From the NCBI GenBank assembly GCA_030066085.1, contig JASJCI010000005.1:62001-126000 (forward strand): DNA of 64,000 nucleotides, written 5' to 3'. Shown here in pieces: positions 26,856 through 35,104 of the stretch (its first letter is position 1; each line of letters begins with the position of its first letter). The translations under genes were made by a program, and so were the position numbers. The DNA is from Gammaproteobacteria bacterium (lineage in GTDB: Bacteria; Pseudomonadota; Gammaproteobacteria; GCA-001735895). The notes below the pieces were generated by a model. It worked only from the letters and a program-made list of their open reading frames with translations, searched no databases and was not told where the DNA came from.

Positions 26856-27907
26856 CGCTTGGCCCGGTCATGCTCGATATCGAGGGTTGCGAACTGAGCG
26901 ATGAAGATCGCCGCCGCCTGCGTCATCCGCAGGTTGGCGGCCTGATCCTGTTCAGCCGCAATTACCGCGATCCCGAACAACTGGCAGCGCTGTGCGCGGA
27001 AGTGCACGCCTTGCGCGATCCGCGGCTGGTGCTCGCGGTCGACCAGGAAGGCGGCCGGGTGCAGCGTTTCCGCGAGGGCTTCGCAGCCCTGCCGGCGATG
27101 GGTCACCTGGGCGACCTGTACGACACCGATGCCGCGGGCGCAATCGAACTGGCCGAAAGCTTCGCCTGGATCATGGCGGCCGAGCTGTTGCGTTATGGCG
27201 TCGATCTCAGTTTTGCCCCGGTGCTCGACGTGGCCAACCCGGTCAGCAGCGTGATCGGAGACCGCGCCTTTCACCGCGATCCCGAAGTCGTTGCCCGCCT
27301 CGGCAATGCCTGGATCCGCGGCATGCGGCGGGCGGGCATGGAAGCGGTAGGCAAACACTTTCCCGGACACGGCTCGGTCGAAGGCGACTCGCATCACGTC
27401 ATGCCGTTCGATCGACGCAGCCTGGCCGAGATCGAGGCGCTCGACCTGCTGCCGTTCCGACGGGTGATCGCTACCCACCTGACCGGTATCATGATGGCGC
27501 ACGTGATCTACGACCGGGTCGACGCGCACCCGGCGGGTTACTCGCGCTTCTGGATCGAGCAGATTCTGCGCGGGCAGTTCGGCTTCGAGGGTATCGTGTT
27601 CAGCGATGACCTCAGTATGAGCGGGGCCGAATCGGTGGGTGGCTATCCCGAGCGCGCCCGGCATGCGCTGGATGCGGGTTGCGATATTCTGCTGGTTTGC
27701 AACAATCCGGACGGTGCCGACGCAGTGCTCGAAAGCCTGCAGGGTTATTCGAACCCGGCGTCGCAGATGCGCATGATCCGGCTGCACGGCGAAGCGCCCG
27801 ATCAGGGGCTGTTCGATTCCCCCGGGTGGCAGGCCGCATGCGCCGACCTCGCCGCGTTCCACCATCGCCTGGGACTGGCCGAAAGCGGAGATTTGTTCGA
27901 AACATGA
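26852..27907 (+). CDS. nagZ: Beta-N-acetylhexosaminidase NagZ
   Basis: 351 residues, glycoside hydrolase family 3, cytoplasmic. The catalytic loop '[14 protein letters not shown]' (168-181) and nucleophile region 'FSDDLSM' (Asp252) are intact. NagZ removes GlcNAc from recycled anhydro-muropeptides. ATG 26852 overlaps the ispF stop. Its stop overlaps the next gene's start. The nagZ / hpt / methylthioinosine phosphorylase neighbourhood resembles that of Pseudomonas. Confidence 0.95.
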   Translation: MTLGPVMLDIEGCELSDEDRRRLRHPQVGGLILFSRNYRDPEQLAALCAEVHALRDPRLVLAVDQEGGRVQRFREGFAALPAMGHLGDLYDTDAAGAIELAESFAWIMAAELLRYGVDLSFAPVLDVANPVSSVIGDRAFHRDPEVVARLGNAWIRGMRRAGMEAVGKHFPGHGSVEGDSHHVMPFDRRSLAEIEALDLLPFRRVIATHLTGIMMAHVIYDRVDAHPAGYSRFWIEQILRGQFGFEGIVFSDDLSMSGAESVGGYPERARHALDAGCDILLVCNNPDGADAVLESLQGYSNPASQMRMIRLHGEAPDQGLFDSPGWQAACADLAAFHHRLGLAESGDLFET

Positions 27908-28980
27908 GCGAGCTGCAAAACTGGGTGCCCGGCCTCGATCGTCAGTGGCTGTGGGTGTTGCAGGTTTTCCTTATCCTGCTGGCGACCGGGTTCGCGAGTT
28001 TTTTCCTCAAGCGCGTGCTGGCGCGACTGCTGCATCGCTTCGGCAAGACCGAGACCCGGTGGGACGATCTGATCATCGATGCCATGCACAAGCCGGTCAC
28101 CTGGGGCGTCTGGATCATCGGCATCGCGGTGGCGATCGAGCTGATTTACAGCGAAACGGAAACCGCGCTGTTCGCCTATGCCGATCCGGTGCGCGACGTT
28201 GGTGTACTGCTGTGCCTGACCTGGTTCCTGCTCAACCTGGTGCGCGGTGCGGAAGGCGAATTTACCCGCGGCGTGGACTCCGTGGATCAACACACGGCCG
28301 AGGCGATCGGCAAGCTGGTGCGCCTCGCGATCGTGATTACCGCCGCGCTCGTGATCCTGCAGACGCTCGGCTTCAGCATCTCGGGCGTGCTCGCGATGGG
28401 CGGTCTCGGCGGTATCGCCATCGGTTTTGCCGCCAGGGACCTGCTGGCCAATTTTTTTGGTGCGCTGATCATCTATCTCGATCGACCGTTCGCGGTCGGA
28501 GACTGGATTCGCTCGCCCGATCGCAGTATCGAGGGTACGGTGGAAAAGATCGGCTGGCGCGTCACGGTCATTCGCAACTTCGAGTCGCGCCCGCTGTACG
28601 TGCCCAACTCGGTATTTACCAACGTGATCGTGGAAAACCCGTCGCGCATGAACAACCGTCGCATCTACGAAAACATCGGCCTGCGCTACGCCGACCTCGA
28701 TCGCATGGACCAGGTGGTGGCCGAGGTCGAGACGATGTTGCGCAACCACGAGGCGATCGATACCAACCAGACGCTAATGGTCAACTTCATCGAGTTCGCC
28801 GATTCCTCGCTGGACTTCATGGTGTATTGTTTCACCAAGACGACTCGCTGGGTCGAATACCACCAGAAAAAACAGGAAATCATGTTGCGCATCGCCGAAA
28901 TTATCGAGGCACACGGGGCCGAAATCGCGTTTCCGACGACGACCCTGCACATCGCCGACCCGGTTACGCTGGAGTCCTAG
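27904..28980 (+). CDS. Small-conductance mechanosensitive channel (MscS family)
   Basis: 358 residues with about four membrane segments, one or two more than E. coli MscS. The pore-lining and beta-domain signature is clear: 'GLGGIAIGFAARDLLANFFG', 'IYLDRPFAVGDWI', 'GTVEKIGWRVT', 'VPNSVFTNVIVENPSR'. It releases solutes on hypo-osmotic shock, or acts as a YnaI-like channel. ATG 27904 overlaps the nagZ stop; the long upstream open frame is nagZ in another frame. Confidence 0.92.
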   Translation: MSELQNWVPGLDRQWLWVLQVFLILLATGFASFFLKRVLARLLHRFGKTETRWDDLIIDAMHKPVTWGVWIIGIAVAIELIYSETETALFAYADPVRDVGVLLCLTWFLLNLVRGAEGEFTRGVDSVDQHTAEAIGKLVRLAIVITAALVILQTLGFSISGVLAMGGLGGIAIGFAARDLLANFFGALIIYLDRPFAVGDWIRSPDRSIEGTVEKIGWRVTVIRNFESRPLYVPNSVFTNVIVENPSRMNNRRIYENIGLRYADLDRMDQVVAEVETMLRNHEAIDTNQTLMVNFIEFADSSLDFMVYCFTKTTRWVEYHQKKQEIMLRIAEIIEAHGAEIAFPTTTLHIADPVTLES

Positions 28981-28981
28981 C

Positions 28982-29536
28982 GTGAATCGGGACAGGGCAC
29001 AGCAGGTTCACGACGGCGCCGAACTGTTGTTCGACGAAGCCGCGGTGGAGCAGGGCATCGCTGAACTGGCTGCCCGGGTCGAGGCAGACTGCGGGGCTGA
29101 TTTCCCGCTGGTATTGTGCGTAATGAACGGCGGGCTGTACCTGACCGGTCAGCTGCTGCGCCACTGGAACTTTCCCCTGACGCTCGATTATGTCCATGCC
29201 ACCCGCTACCGGCTGGCTACGCTGGGCAAGGACGTGTTGTGGAAGGCCTACCCGCAAAACGAGATCCGCGATCGCAACGTCATCATCGTCGACGATATCT
29301 TCGACCAGGGTTATACCCTGGAGGAGGTCAAGTCCTATTGCATGAAGCACGGCGCGCGTAAATGCGTCAGCGCCTTCCTGATTCGCAAGACACACGAACG
29401 CAAGACCGCGGACATTGCTCCCGATTATGTCGGCCTCGAATGCGGCGACTGCTATGTCTACGGCGTCGGCATGGATCTCAACGGCCACTTTCGCAACCTG
29501 CCCGCGATCTACGCGCTGCCGGAAAAGGTCGACTGA
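28982..29536 (+). CDS. hpt: Hypoxanthine-guanine phosphoribosyltransferase
   Basis: 184 residues. The PRPP loop 'VIIVDDIFDQGYT' (about 100-112) and 'VMNGGLYLTGQLL' are typical; the flexible-loop region 'VHATRYRL' is also conserved. It converts hypoxanthine or guanine plus PRPP to nucleotides. GTG start one base after the channel gene's stop. The next gene makes hypoxanthine from methylthioinosine, so the two form a salvage pair. Confidence 0.85.
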   Translation: MNRDRAQQVHDGAELLFDEAAVEQGIAELAARVEADCGADFPLVLCVMNGGLYLTGQLLRHWNFPLTLDYVHATRYRLATLGKDVLWKAYPQNEIRDRNVIIVDDIFDQGYTLEEVKSYCMKHGARKCVSAFLIRKTHERKTADIAPDYVGLECGDCYVYGVGMDLNGHFRNLPAIYALPEKVD

Positions 29537-30279
29537 TGCTGGCGATCATCGGCGGCAGCGGCTTTTACACGCCGGGGGACGATTTCGAGCTGGAGGAACA
29601 GTTCGGCCCGGCGACTGCCTACGGCGAAACCTCTGCCGATGTCCTGCGCGGTCGCTGGCGCGGTGCCGGGATCCTGTTTTTGCCGCGCCACGGACCGGGT
29701 CACCGCATCCCGCCGCACCTGGTCAACTACCGCGCCAACCTGCGCGCGCTTGCCGACGCCGGCGCCACCCGCATCGTGGCGGTCAACGCCGTCGGCGGAA
29801 TCAGCGACGACATGCCGCCGCTGACGCTGGCGACGCCGGACCAGATCATCGACTACAGTTCGGGCCGCGCACACAGTTTCAGCGATGGCTCCGGTGATTC
29901 CGTGCTGCATGTCGATTTTACCCATCCTTACAGCGAGCGCTTGCGCGCCGCCATCGCCGCCGCCGCGCGGCGTGCCGGGCAATCGCTGGTAACCGACGGC
30001 ACCTATGCCTGCACCAATGGACCGCGGCTGGAAACCGCGGCGGAAGTCCGCCGCCTGGCGCGTGACGGTTGCAGCATGGTCGGTATGACCGGCATGCCCG
30101 AAGCGGCGCTCGCGCGCGAACTCGATATCGACTACGCCAGTCTCGCACTGGTCGTGAACTGGGCTGCCGGCGTGCGCGCGGACCACATCAGCATGCCCGA
30201 AATTCTGCAAAACCTGGAACAGGGAGTTGCACGCGTGCGTGCGGTGCTGGGCGCCCTGGTGGAGGACAACCTGCCGTGA
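29536..30279 (+). CDS. S-methyl-5'-thioinosine phosphorylase (PNP/MTAP family 2)
   Basis: 247 residues of the MTAP/PNP subfamily: 'AIIGGSGFY' phosphate loop, 'FLPRHGPGHRIPPHLVNYRAN', 'NAVGGISDD', 'CTNGPRLET' and 'GMTGMPEAALARELD'. The last motif is where adenosine phosphorylases carry Ser/Asp for the 6-amino group. Together with its position next to hpt and nagZ, as in Pseudomonas aeruginosa, methylthioinosine phosphorylase is the likeliest activity rather than methylthioadenosine phosphorylase. It overlaps hpt by one base. Confidence 0.8.
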   Translation: MLAIIGGSGFYTPGDDFELEEQFGPATAYGETSADVLRGRWRGAGILFLPRHGPGHRIPPHLVNYRANLRALADAGATRIVAVNAVGGISDDMPPLTLATPDQIIDYSSGRAHSFSDGSGDSVLHVDFTHPYSERLRAAIAAAARRAGQSLVTDGTYACTNGPRLETAAEVRRLARDGCSMVGMTGMPEAALARELDIDYASLALVVNWAAGVRADHISMPEILQNLEQGVARVRAVLGALVEDNLP

Positions 30280-30833
30280 ACTATTGCAGCCAGTGCGGCC
30301 AGCAGGTCACGCTAAAAATCCCGGTGGACGACAATCGTGAACGCTTTGTCTGCGACCACTGCGGTTATATTCATTACCAGAATCCGAACAACGTCTGCGG
30401 CGCGATCCTGACCCGGGGCGACCGGGTGTTGATGTGTCGCCGCGCGATCGAGCCGCGTTACGGCCTGTGGACCCTGCCGGCGGGATTCATGGAAAACAAT
30501 GAAACCGTCGCCGAGGCAGCCGCGCGTGAAGCCATGGAGGAAGCCAACGCCCAGGCCGGCCCGCTGACCCTGTTCGGGATTTTCAGCATGCCCTACATTT
30601 CGCAGGTCTACCTGATGTTTCACGGCGAACTCGCCAGCGAGGAAATTTCGCCCGGGCAGGAGAGTCTCGAGGTGGCGATGATGAGCCGCGAACAAATACC
30701 CTGGGATCAGCTTGCATTCCCGGTGGTGGAACACAGCCTCAAGCTTTACTACGAGCATGGTACCGACCGCGTGCACCACGCCTGGTTCAGCCGCGACGAA
30801 CAGCGGCGGGTGCAGCTGCACTTCATCGACTGA
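30276..30833 (+). CDS. Nudix hydrolase with N-terminal zinc ribbon
   Basis: 185 residues. Four cysteines (4, 7, 26, 29) form a probable zinc ribbon, followed by a Nudix domain whose box runs from Gly70 to Glu89 ('GFMENNETVAEAAAREAMEE'); the REAMEE core is intact. This is an NADH pyrophosphatase/ADP-ribose-type architecture; the exact substrate is not predictable. GTG start overlaps the phosphorylase stop (GTGA), so it may clear a nucleotide by-product of the salvage genes (inference). Confidence 0.85.
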   Translation: MNYCSQCGQQVTLKIPVDDNRERFVCDHCGYIHYQNPNNVCGAILTRGDRVLMCRRAIEPRYGLWTLPAGFMENNETVAEAAAREAMEEANAQAGPLTLFGIFSMPYISQVYLMFHGELASEEISPGQESLEVAMMSREQIPWDQLAFPVVEHSLKLYYEHGTDRVHHAWFSRDEQRRVQLHFID

Positions 30834-30843
30834 GGGAATCGTG

Positions 30844-31422
30844 ATGCCGAAGATGCGCAACACGCCGCAGACCTGGGGTACGATTGCGATAGCCTTGCAC
30901 TGGCTGATGGCGCTGGTCATCCTGGGCCTGTTCGGGCTGGGTTTCTACATGGTCGACCTGACCTACTACGATCCGCTGTACAAGACCCTGCCCGAAATCC
31001 ACAAGGGTATCGGCATCCTGCTTGCGCTGGTGCTCGTGCTGCGCATTGCCTGGCGTTTGACCAACCCGCGGCCAGCGCCGATCGCCGGGACGACGCCGCT
31101 GGAGGAACGGGCCGCCAGCCTGGTACACCACCTGTTCTACCTGCTGATCGTCGTAGTCATGTTTACGGGCTACCTGATTTCCACCGCCGATGGCAAACCG
31201 ATCGACGTGTTCGGACTTTTTTCGGTATCGGCTACGCTTACGAGCATCCCCGAGCAGGAGGATCGCGCCGGGCTGGTGCACGAATACCTGGCCTACGGGC
31301 TGATTGCGCTGGTGGTGTTGCACGCCGCCGCCGCGCTCAAGCATCATTTCGTCGATCGCGACGATACCCTGCGACGCATGCTCGGTATGCGCGCCAGCGA
31401 CCGGTACGGCTCAGACCAGTGA
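30844..31422 (+). CDS. Cytochrome b561-family membrane protein
   Basis: 192 residues, four membrane helices. Candidate heme ligands are His19 ('IALHWLMALV'), His52 ('EIHKGIGIL'), and histidines in 'LVHEYLAYG' and 'VVLHAAAALKHHF'. E. coli CybB-like proteins pass electrons from ubiquinol to acceptors such as superoxide. ATG 30844 (a GTG three bases before is also possible). Its 3' end overlaps the convergent diguanylate cyclase gene by 12 bases. Confidence 0.88.
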   Translation: MPKMRNTPQTWGTIAIALHWLMALVILGLFGLGFYMVDLTYYDPLYKTLPEIHKGIGILLALVLVLRIAWRLTNPRPAPIAGTTPLEERAASLVHHLFYLLIVVVMFTGYLISTADGKPIDVFGLFSVSATLTSIPEQEDRAGLVHEYLAYGLIALVVLHAAAALKHHFVDRDDTLRRMLGMRASDRYGSDQ

Positions 31423-32664
31423 AATGTCGGTGAATTCCGAGACAACGGTCTGGTTGCGGCCGTTGTTCTTGGCTTCGTAGAGCGCGATGTCGGCGCGCTT
31501 GAGCAGTTCGCCGATGGTTTCACCCTTGACGATGGCGGCACAGCCGAGACTCGCGGTAATGTTCGCCGACGGTTCGTAATCGGTGTTGGCGACCAGCTGG
31601 CGAATGGTTTCCGCGATCGGCAGCAGGTCTCCTTCCTCGATCGTGGTGCAACAGATCAGGAATTCCTCACCGCCCCAGCGGGCGACAAAATCGCTGGCGC
31701 GGATAGCGCCTTCGAAAATCTTCGCCAGCTTTTTCAGCACCGTGTCGCCGGTATCGTGACCGTAGCTGTCGTTGACCTGCTTGAAGTGATCGATATCGAG
31801 CATGATGATGCCGAAGCGCTGGTTATGTCGTTCGAAGCGGGCGAACTCCTTGTGCAGGATCTGGTTCATGTGCATGCGGTTGGACAACCCGGTCAGGCTG
31901 TCGGTCAGCGCCATGCGCGTCAGTTCGTTGTTGTCTTCGATCAGTTCCTTCTGCGTGTCGAGCAGCGACTCGGTGCGTTCGTAGATTTTTTGCTCGAGGT
32001 AATTATTCATCTCCTGCAGCTGGCCGGACAGCTTGTGGCCGTACCAGATGGCGACGAAAGTCACCGCCAGGCTGATGATCACGGCGACGATGGAGAAGAT
32101 GACGACCTGGCTGCGTCCCGCCTCCGCGTCCTGCGTCGCCAGCAGCAGCGCTTTCTGCAGGTCCATGCGCTGGGCCTGGGTCAGCTCCGACAGGTAAAGC
32201 AGTAACGGTTCGGTTTTCGGCAGCACTTCCTGCAGCAGTATCCTGCTGGCCTCGTCGCGGCTGCCGTTCAGGAACAGCACCGAGACCTGGCGATTCAGAT
32301 CGCTGATATCGCGGTCGAGGCGGTCGATTGCGTTCATGATCTCGCGCTCGCGTGGCGCCAGCATCGGCACCAGTCGCTGGTGGGTCTCGCGATAGGCGCC
32401 GCCCAGGCGGTTGAAGCCGGGCAGCGACTCCTGCTCGATGAACTCCTCGTCGTGCAACAGCATGGACTGCATGAAGCGGGTGCGATCGTGGATGATCGTC
32501 GACAGCTCGTTGATCAGGTTTATTTTCTCGATCTGGCGCGCAACCTCGCGGTTGACCTCGGCGGTGCCGCCGCCGCTGGAATGAAACGCGACGAAGGCCA
32601 GCGTCACCAGCATCAGGATGACTATGGCAAAGCCGGAAATCAGGAGTCGCGTCGGGTGAAACAT
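31411..32664 (-). CDS. Membrane diguanylate cyclase (4-helix sensor + GGDEF)
   Basis: 417 residues: membrane helix about 9-28, a periplasmic helical bundle of the 4HB_MCP type (to ~185), second membrane helix about 188-208, a short coiled coil, and a GGDEF domain. The active site is GGEEF (331-335), and an intact allosteric I-site RxxD ('RASD', 322-325) lies five residues before it, so the enzyme should make c-di-GMP and be product-inhibited. The periplasmic part senses an unknown signal. Its 3' end overlaps cytochrome b561 convergently. Confidence 0.93.
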   Translation of the reverse strand: MFHPTRLLISGFAIVILMLVTLAFVAFHSSGGGTAEVNREVARQIEKINLINELSTIIHDRTRFMQSMLLHDEEFIEQESLPGFNRLGGAYRETHQRLVPMLAPREREIMNAIDRLDRDISDLNRQVSVLFLNGSRDEASRILLQEVLPKTEPLLLYLSELTQAQRMDLQKALLLATQDAEAGRSQVVIFSIVAVIISLAVTFVAIWYGHKLSGQLQEMNNYLEQKIYERTESLLDTQKELIEDNNELTRMALTDSLTGLSNRMHMNQILHKEFARFERHNQRFGIIMLDIDHFKQVNDSYGHDTGDTVLKKLAKIFEGAIRASDFVARWGGEEFLICCTTIEEGDLLPIAETIRQLVANTDYEPSANITASLGCAAIVKGETIGELLKRADIALYEAKNNGRNQTVVSEFTDISLV

Positions 32665-32730
32665 TTGCTCAGGGTGCCCGGTTACCGTTCTTTTGTCGCA
32701 GCGGGGCTTTCTCGATCGAGATTAAACCGA

Positions 32731-35004
32731 TTATAGAAGAGTGGCGCAAATTTTCTCCTGGACCTCGTCGACATTGCTGTAAACCACGCCGTGGCGCTCG
32801 CTTTCGAGCATGATCACCCGCAGGTTTTCGGCGGATATGTTCTTTTCGAGTGTGCGCACGCTGGAAGGTTCCACGACGGGATCGCCATTTCCCTGGTAAA
32901 GGTAGACATCTGCGTTGATCTTGAGGTTATCTTCGGTCAAATGGTCGATAAGTTGCTGCAACTGGTAAAGTGCTCTAATCGGGATGTGCTGGTAATTGAT
33001 GTGCGGATTTTCCGGCCGATTGGGTCGAAACGGCACCAGGCCTTCCTCGGTAACCCAGCTGACCAGCGCGTTGGCGTGGTGCAGCAGCGGTACGAAGATC
33101 ATGTTCTTGTTGCGAAAGTGGACCGGTGCCGAGACGCTGCTGACCGACTTGATTCGGATCTGCGGGTGCTGGGCCGCGTGCCACAGCGCCAGCAGTCCGC
33201 CGGTGGAAAAGCCGACGATGTGCACTTCGTTGCTGTATGCCTTGATGATGTCGAAGCCGCGCGCAACCGATTGCGCCCAGTCGTGCCAGTTGCGGCTGCG
33301 CAGGTCCCATGGCGAGGTGCCGTGACCCTTCAGGCGAATTCCGAGGACGTGATGTCCCCGCGCGTGCAGACGTTCACCGAGACTGCGTAATTCCTCGGGC
33401 CCGGCCATGAAACCGTGAATCAGCAGTACCGCGCTGGCCGACTTGTTGTTCGATTCCAGCAGGAACGGGCGCGCGTCGGCGGTCTGCGTTTGCCCGGAGT
33501 TGACATCCGCGTAACGCGGTCGATCGAAGGCCGCGCGATCCCAGGCCAGTGACCTGACTTCATCGTCGAAGCGAAGTTTGGCCAGCTGCAGTGCTTCGAT
33601 TCGATCCGCGTCGGCGATCGCGCCGTCGACGATGCGGGTGATCTTGTGCAGCGGATGAACCTCGTTGGCGTACACGGCAATCAGGTTTTCGGTACGAATC
33701 TCGTCGATTTCGAAATCCGAGATCAGCTTGTCGTCGAGCACGTATTCGCCTTCCTCCACGTGTACCAGCGAAAGGCTGTTGGCCGTTTTCAGGAACTGCT
33801 CCAGCCGGCTGCTGCCCTGGTTGACGATGGCGGCGTATTCTTCCGGGTTTTGCAGGCTGCGGTGCAGCGGATGGCCGGAGTCCTGCAGGCGCTTGATGGC
33901 GAGATAGAGCATCTTGTGAAAACGGCTGCAGCTGATGCGACGCAGACCCTGTTCGAACAGGTCGAGAATGATCAGCGAGGCGAGGTGGCTGAGGTTAGCG
34001 GTAACCGCCTGGTACATCGAGCGCATGTAGTCGTCGCGCACCACGTTCGACTTGGCGCGCATGCCGAAGGCGTGAATCCGCCCACCCAGGTGACCCTGCT
34101 GCGTTTTCAGCTCGAACAGTTCGTCGAGACTGTCGAAGCTGTGCACGACGTTAGGCAGCAGGCGCTTCTCCCACCAGCGCCAGTAGTTTCCCATCACCAG
34201 CGGCCGCGAAAAGCGGATGTCCATGTCGGTATGCTTGAACAGCAGGTTACCCTCGATGATCAGTTCCTCGGCGAAACGCTTGTCGATTTTCTTGTTAAAA
34301 CGGCGCGCGGCCTGGTGCAGGATGTTGTCGCTGACCCGGATCGGGTAAAAGGTGATGTTGCTGGGGACGATAATCGTCGGCTTGATCGCCTTGATCATCA
34401 GCTTTTCGGTGGATTCGAAGCCGAGCTGTTCGGTCCAGCGCTCGATGCGGTCGTAACGGCCTTTCGAATAGTCGTACAGCAGCGCGGTCTTGAACGCATC
34501 CAGTGCGAGCGCAATCACGGCGGAACCGCGGTGATGCTTGCGCCGCTCGTTGGCGCTGCGTGAAAACACGCTGTAGCCGCCGCGCTCGTCGACCACCCGC
34601 TTGTCCTTCACCATGCCGCCCTCGGGAAACACGATCAGTTTGCGATCGTGCAGGATTTCCCGCACCAGGAACGGGAACAGGTGCGGCAGGTCGTTGGGGA
34701 CGACGCCGATATCGTAGAGAAACTGGCTGAAGCGATCGTCGCCGTCGAAAAACTCCGCCGCCGCCACCGAGCGGCAGTAGGCGCCGGTTTCCTCGTGGAT
34801 CAGGTACTGCGGGATGAACGTCTCGAAGCGCGAGAAATGGTTGAACAGGAAGATATCACCCTGGCGCACGAGGCTGTTTTCGCCAGGGTTTTCCTGGTGC
34901 AGCTTGATATTGAGCTTGAGCAGCTTGCGCGTGCTGCGAAACGCGCGCACGCAAAAATCGTATACCTTCGGGTTGATCTCCGGGTTGAACGGATCGTTCG
35001 CCAT
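32731..35004 (-). CDS. PlsC-like acyltransferase fused to an alpha/beta-hydrolase
   Basis: 757 residues, two enzymes in one chain. N-terminal part: glycerolipid acyltransferase-like, with block I 'NHFSRFETF' (His56, but the usual acidic Asp of HX4D is Glu61) and block III 'VFPEGGMVKDKR' (126-137). A helical middle region (about 340-500) follows. C-terminal part: alpha/beta-hydrolase with oxyanion loop 'LLIHGFMAG', nucleophile elbow 'GFSTGG' (Ser600), Asp708 in 'GNGDPVVEP' and His738 in 'SERHGVVY', resembling monoacylglycerol lipases. ATG 35004 is preferred: the upstream in-frame extension is arginine-rich shadow sequence. A lipid-remodelling role is inference. Confidence 0.85.
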   Translation of the reverse strand: MANDPFNPEINPKVYDFCVRAFRSTRKLLKLNIKLHQENPGENSLVRQGDIFLFNHFSRFETFIPQYLIHEETGAYCRSVAAAEFFDGDDRFSQFLYDIGVVPNDLPHLFPFLVREILHDRKLIVFPEGGMVKDKRVVDERGGYSVFSRSANERRKHHRGSAVIALALDAFKTALLYDYSKGRYDRIERWTEQLGFESTEKLMIKAIKPTIIVPSNITFYPIRVSDNILHQAARRFNKKIDKRFAEELIIEGNLLFKHTDMDIRFSRPLVMGNYWRWWEKRLLPNVVHSFDSLDELFELKTQQGHLGGRIHAFGMRAKSNVVRDDYMRSMYQAVTANLSHLASLIILDLFEQGLRRISCSRFHKMLYLAIKRLQDSGHPLHRSLQNPEEYAAIVNQGSSRLEQFLKTANSLSLVHVEEGEYVLDDKLISDFEIDEIRTENLIAVYANEVHPLHKITRIVDGAIADADRIEALQLAKLRFDDEVRSLAWDRAAFDRPRYADVNSGQTQTADARPFLLESNNKSASAVLLIHGFMAGPEELRSLGERLHARGHHVLGIRLKGHGTSPWDLRSRNWHDWAQSVARGFDIIKAYSNEVHIVGFSTGGLLALWHAAQHPQIRIKSVSSVSAPVHFRNKNMIFVPLLHHANALVSWVTEEGLVPFRPNRPENPHINYQHIPIRALYQLQQLIDHLTEDNLKINADVYLYQGNGDPVVEPSSVRTLEKNISAENLRVIMLESERHGVVYSNVDEVQEKICATLL

Positions 35005-35104
35005 CGGCGGCCTGGATTCCTGTAGCTGGTTGCGGCGCGTGCCCGCGGGCGGCGAGATCGGTCGGGGTTCAGAAGTCTCACCGACTGCCGATAACGGACG
35101 CGTA

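Noticed and set aside
34814-35104. Upstream in-frame extension of the vWA protein
   Set aside because: It lies antisense to the acyltransferase gene and the signal peptide begins only after 35105.
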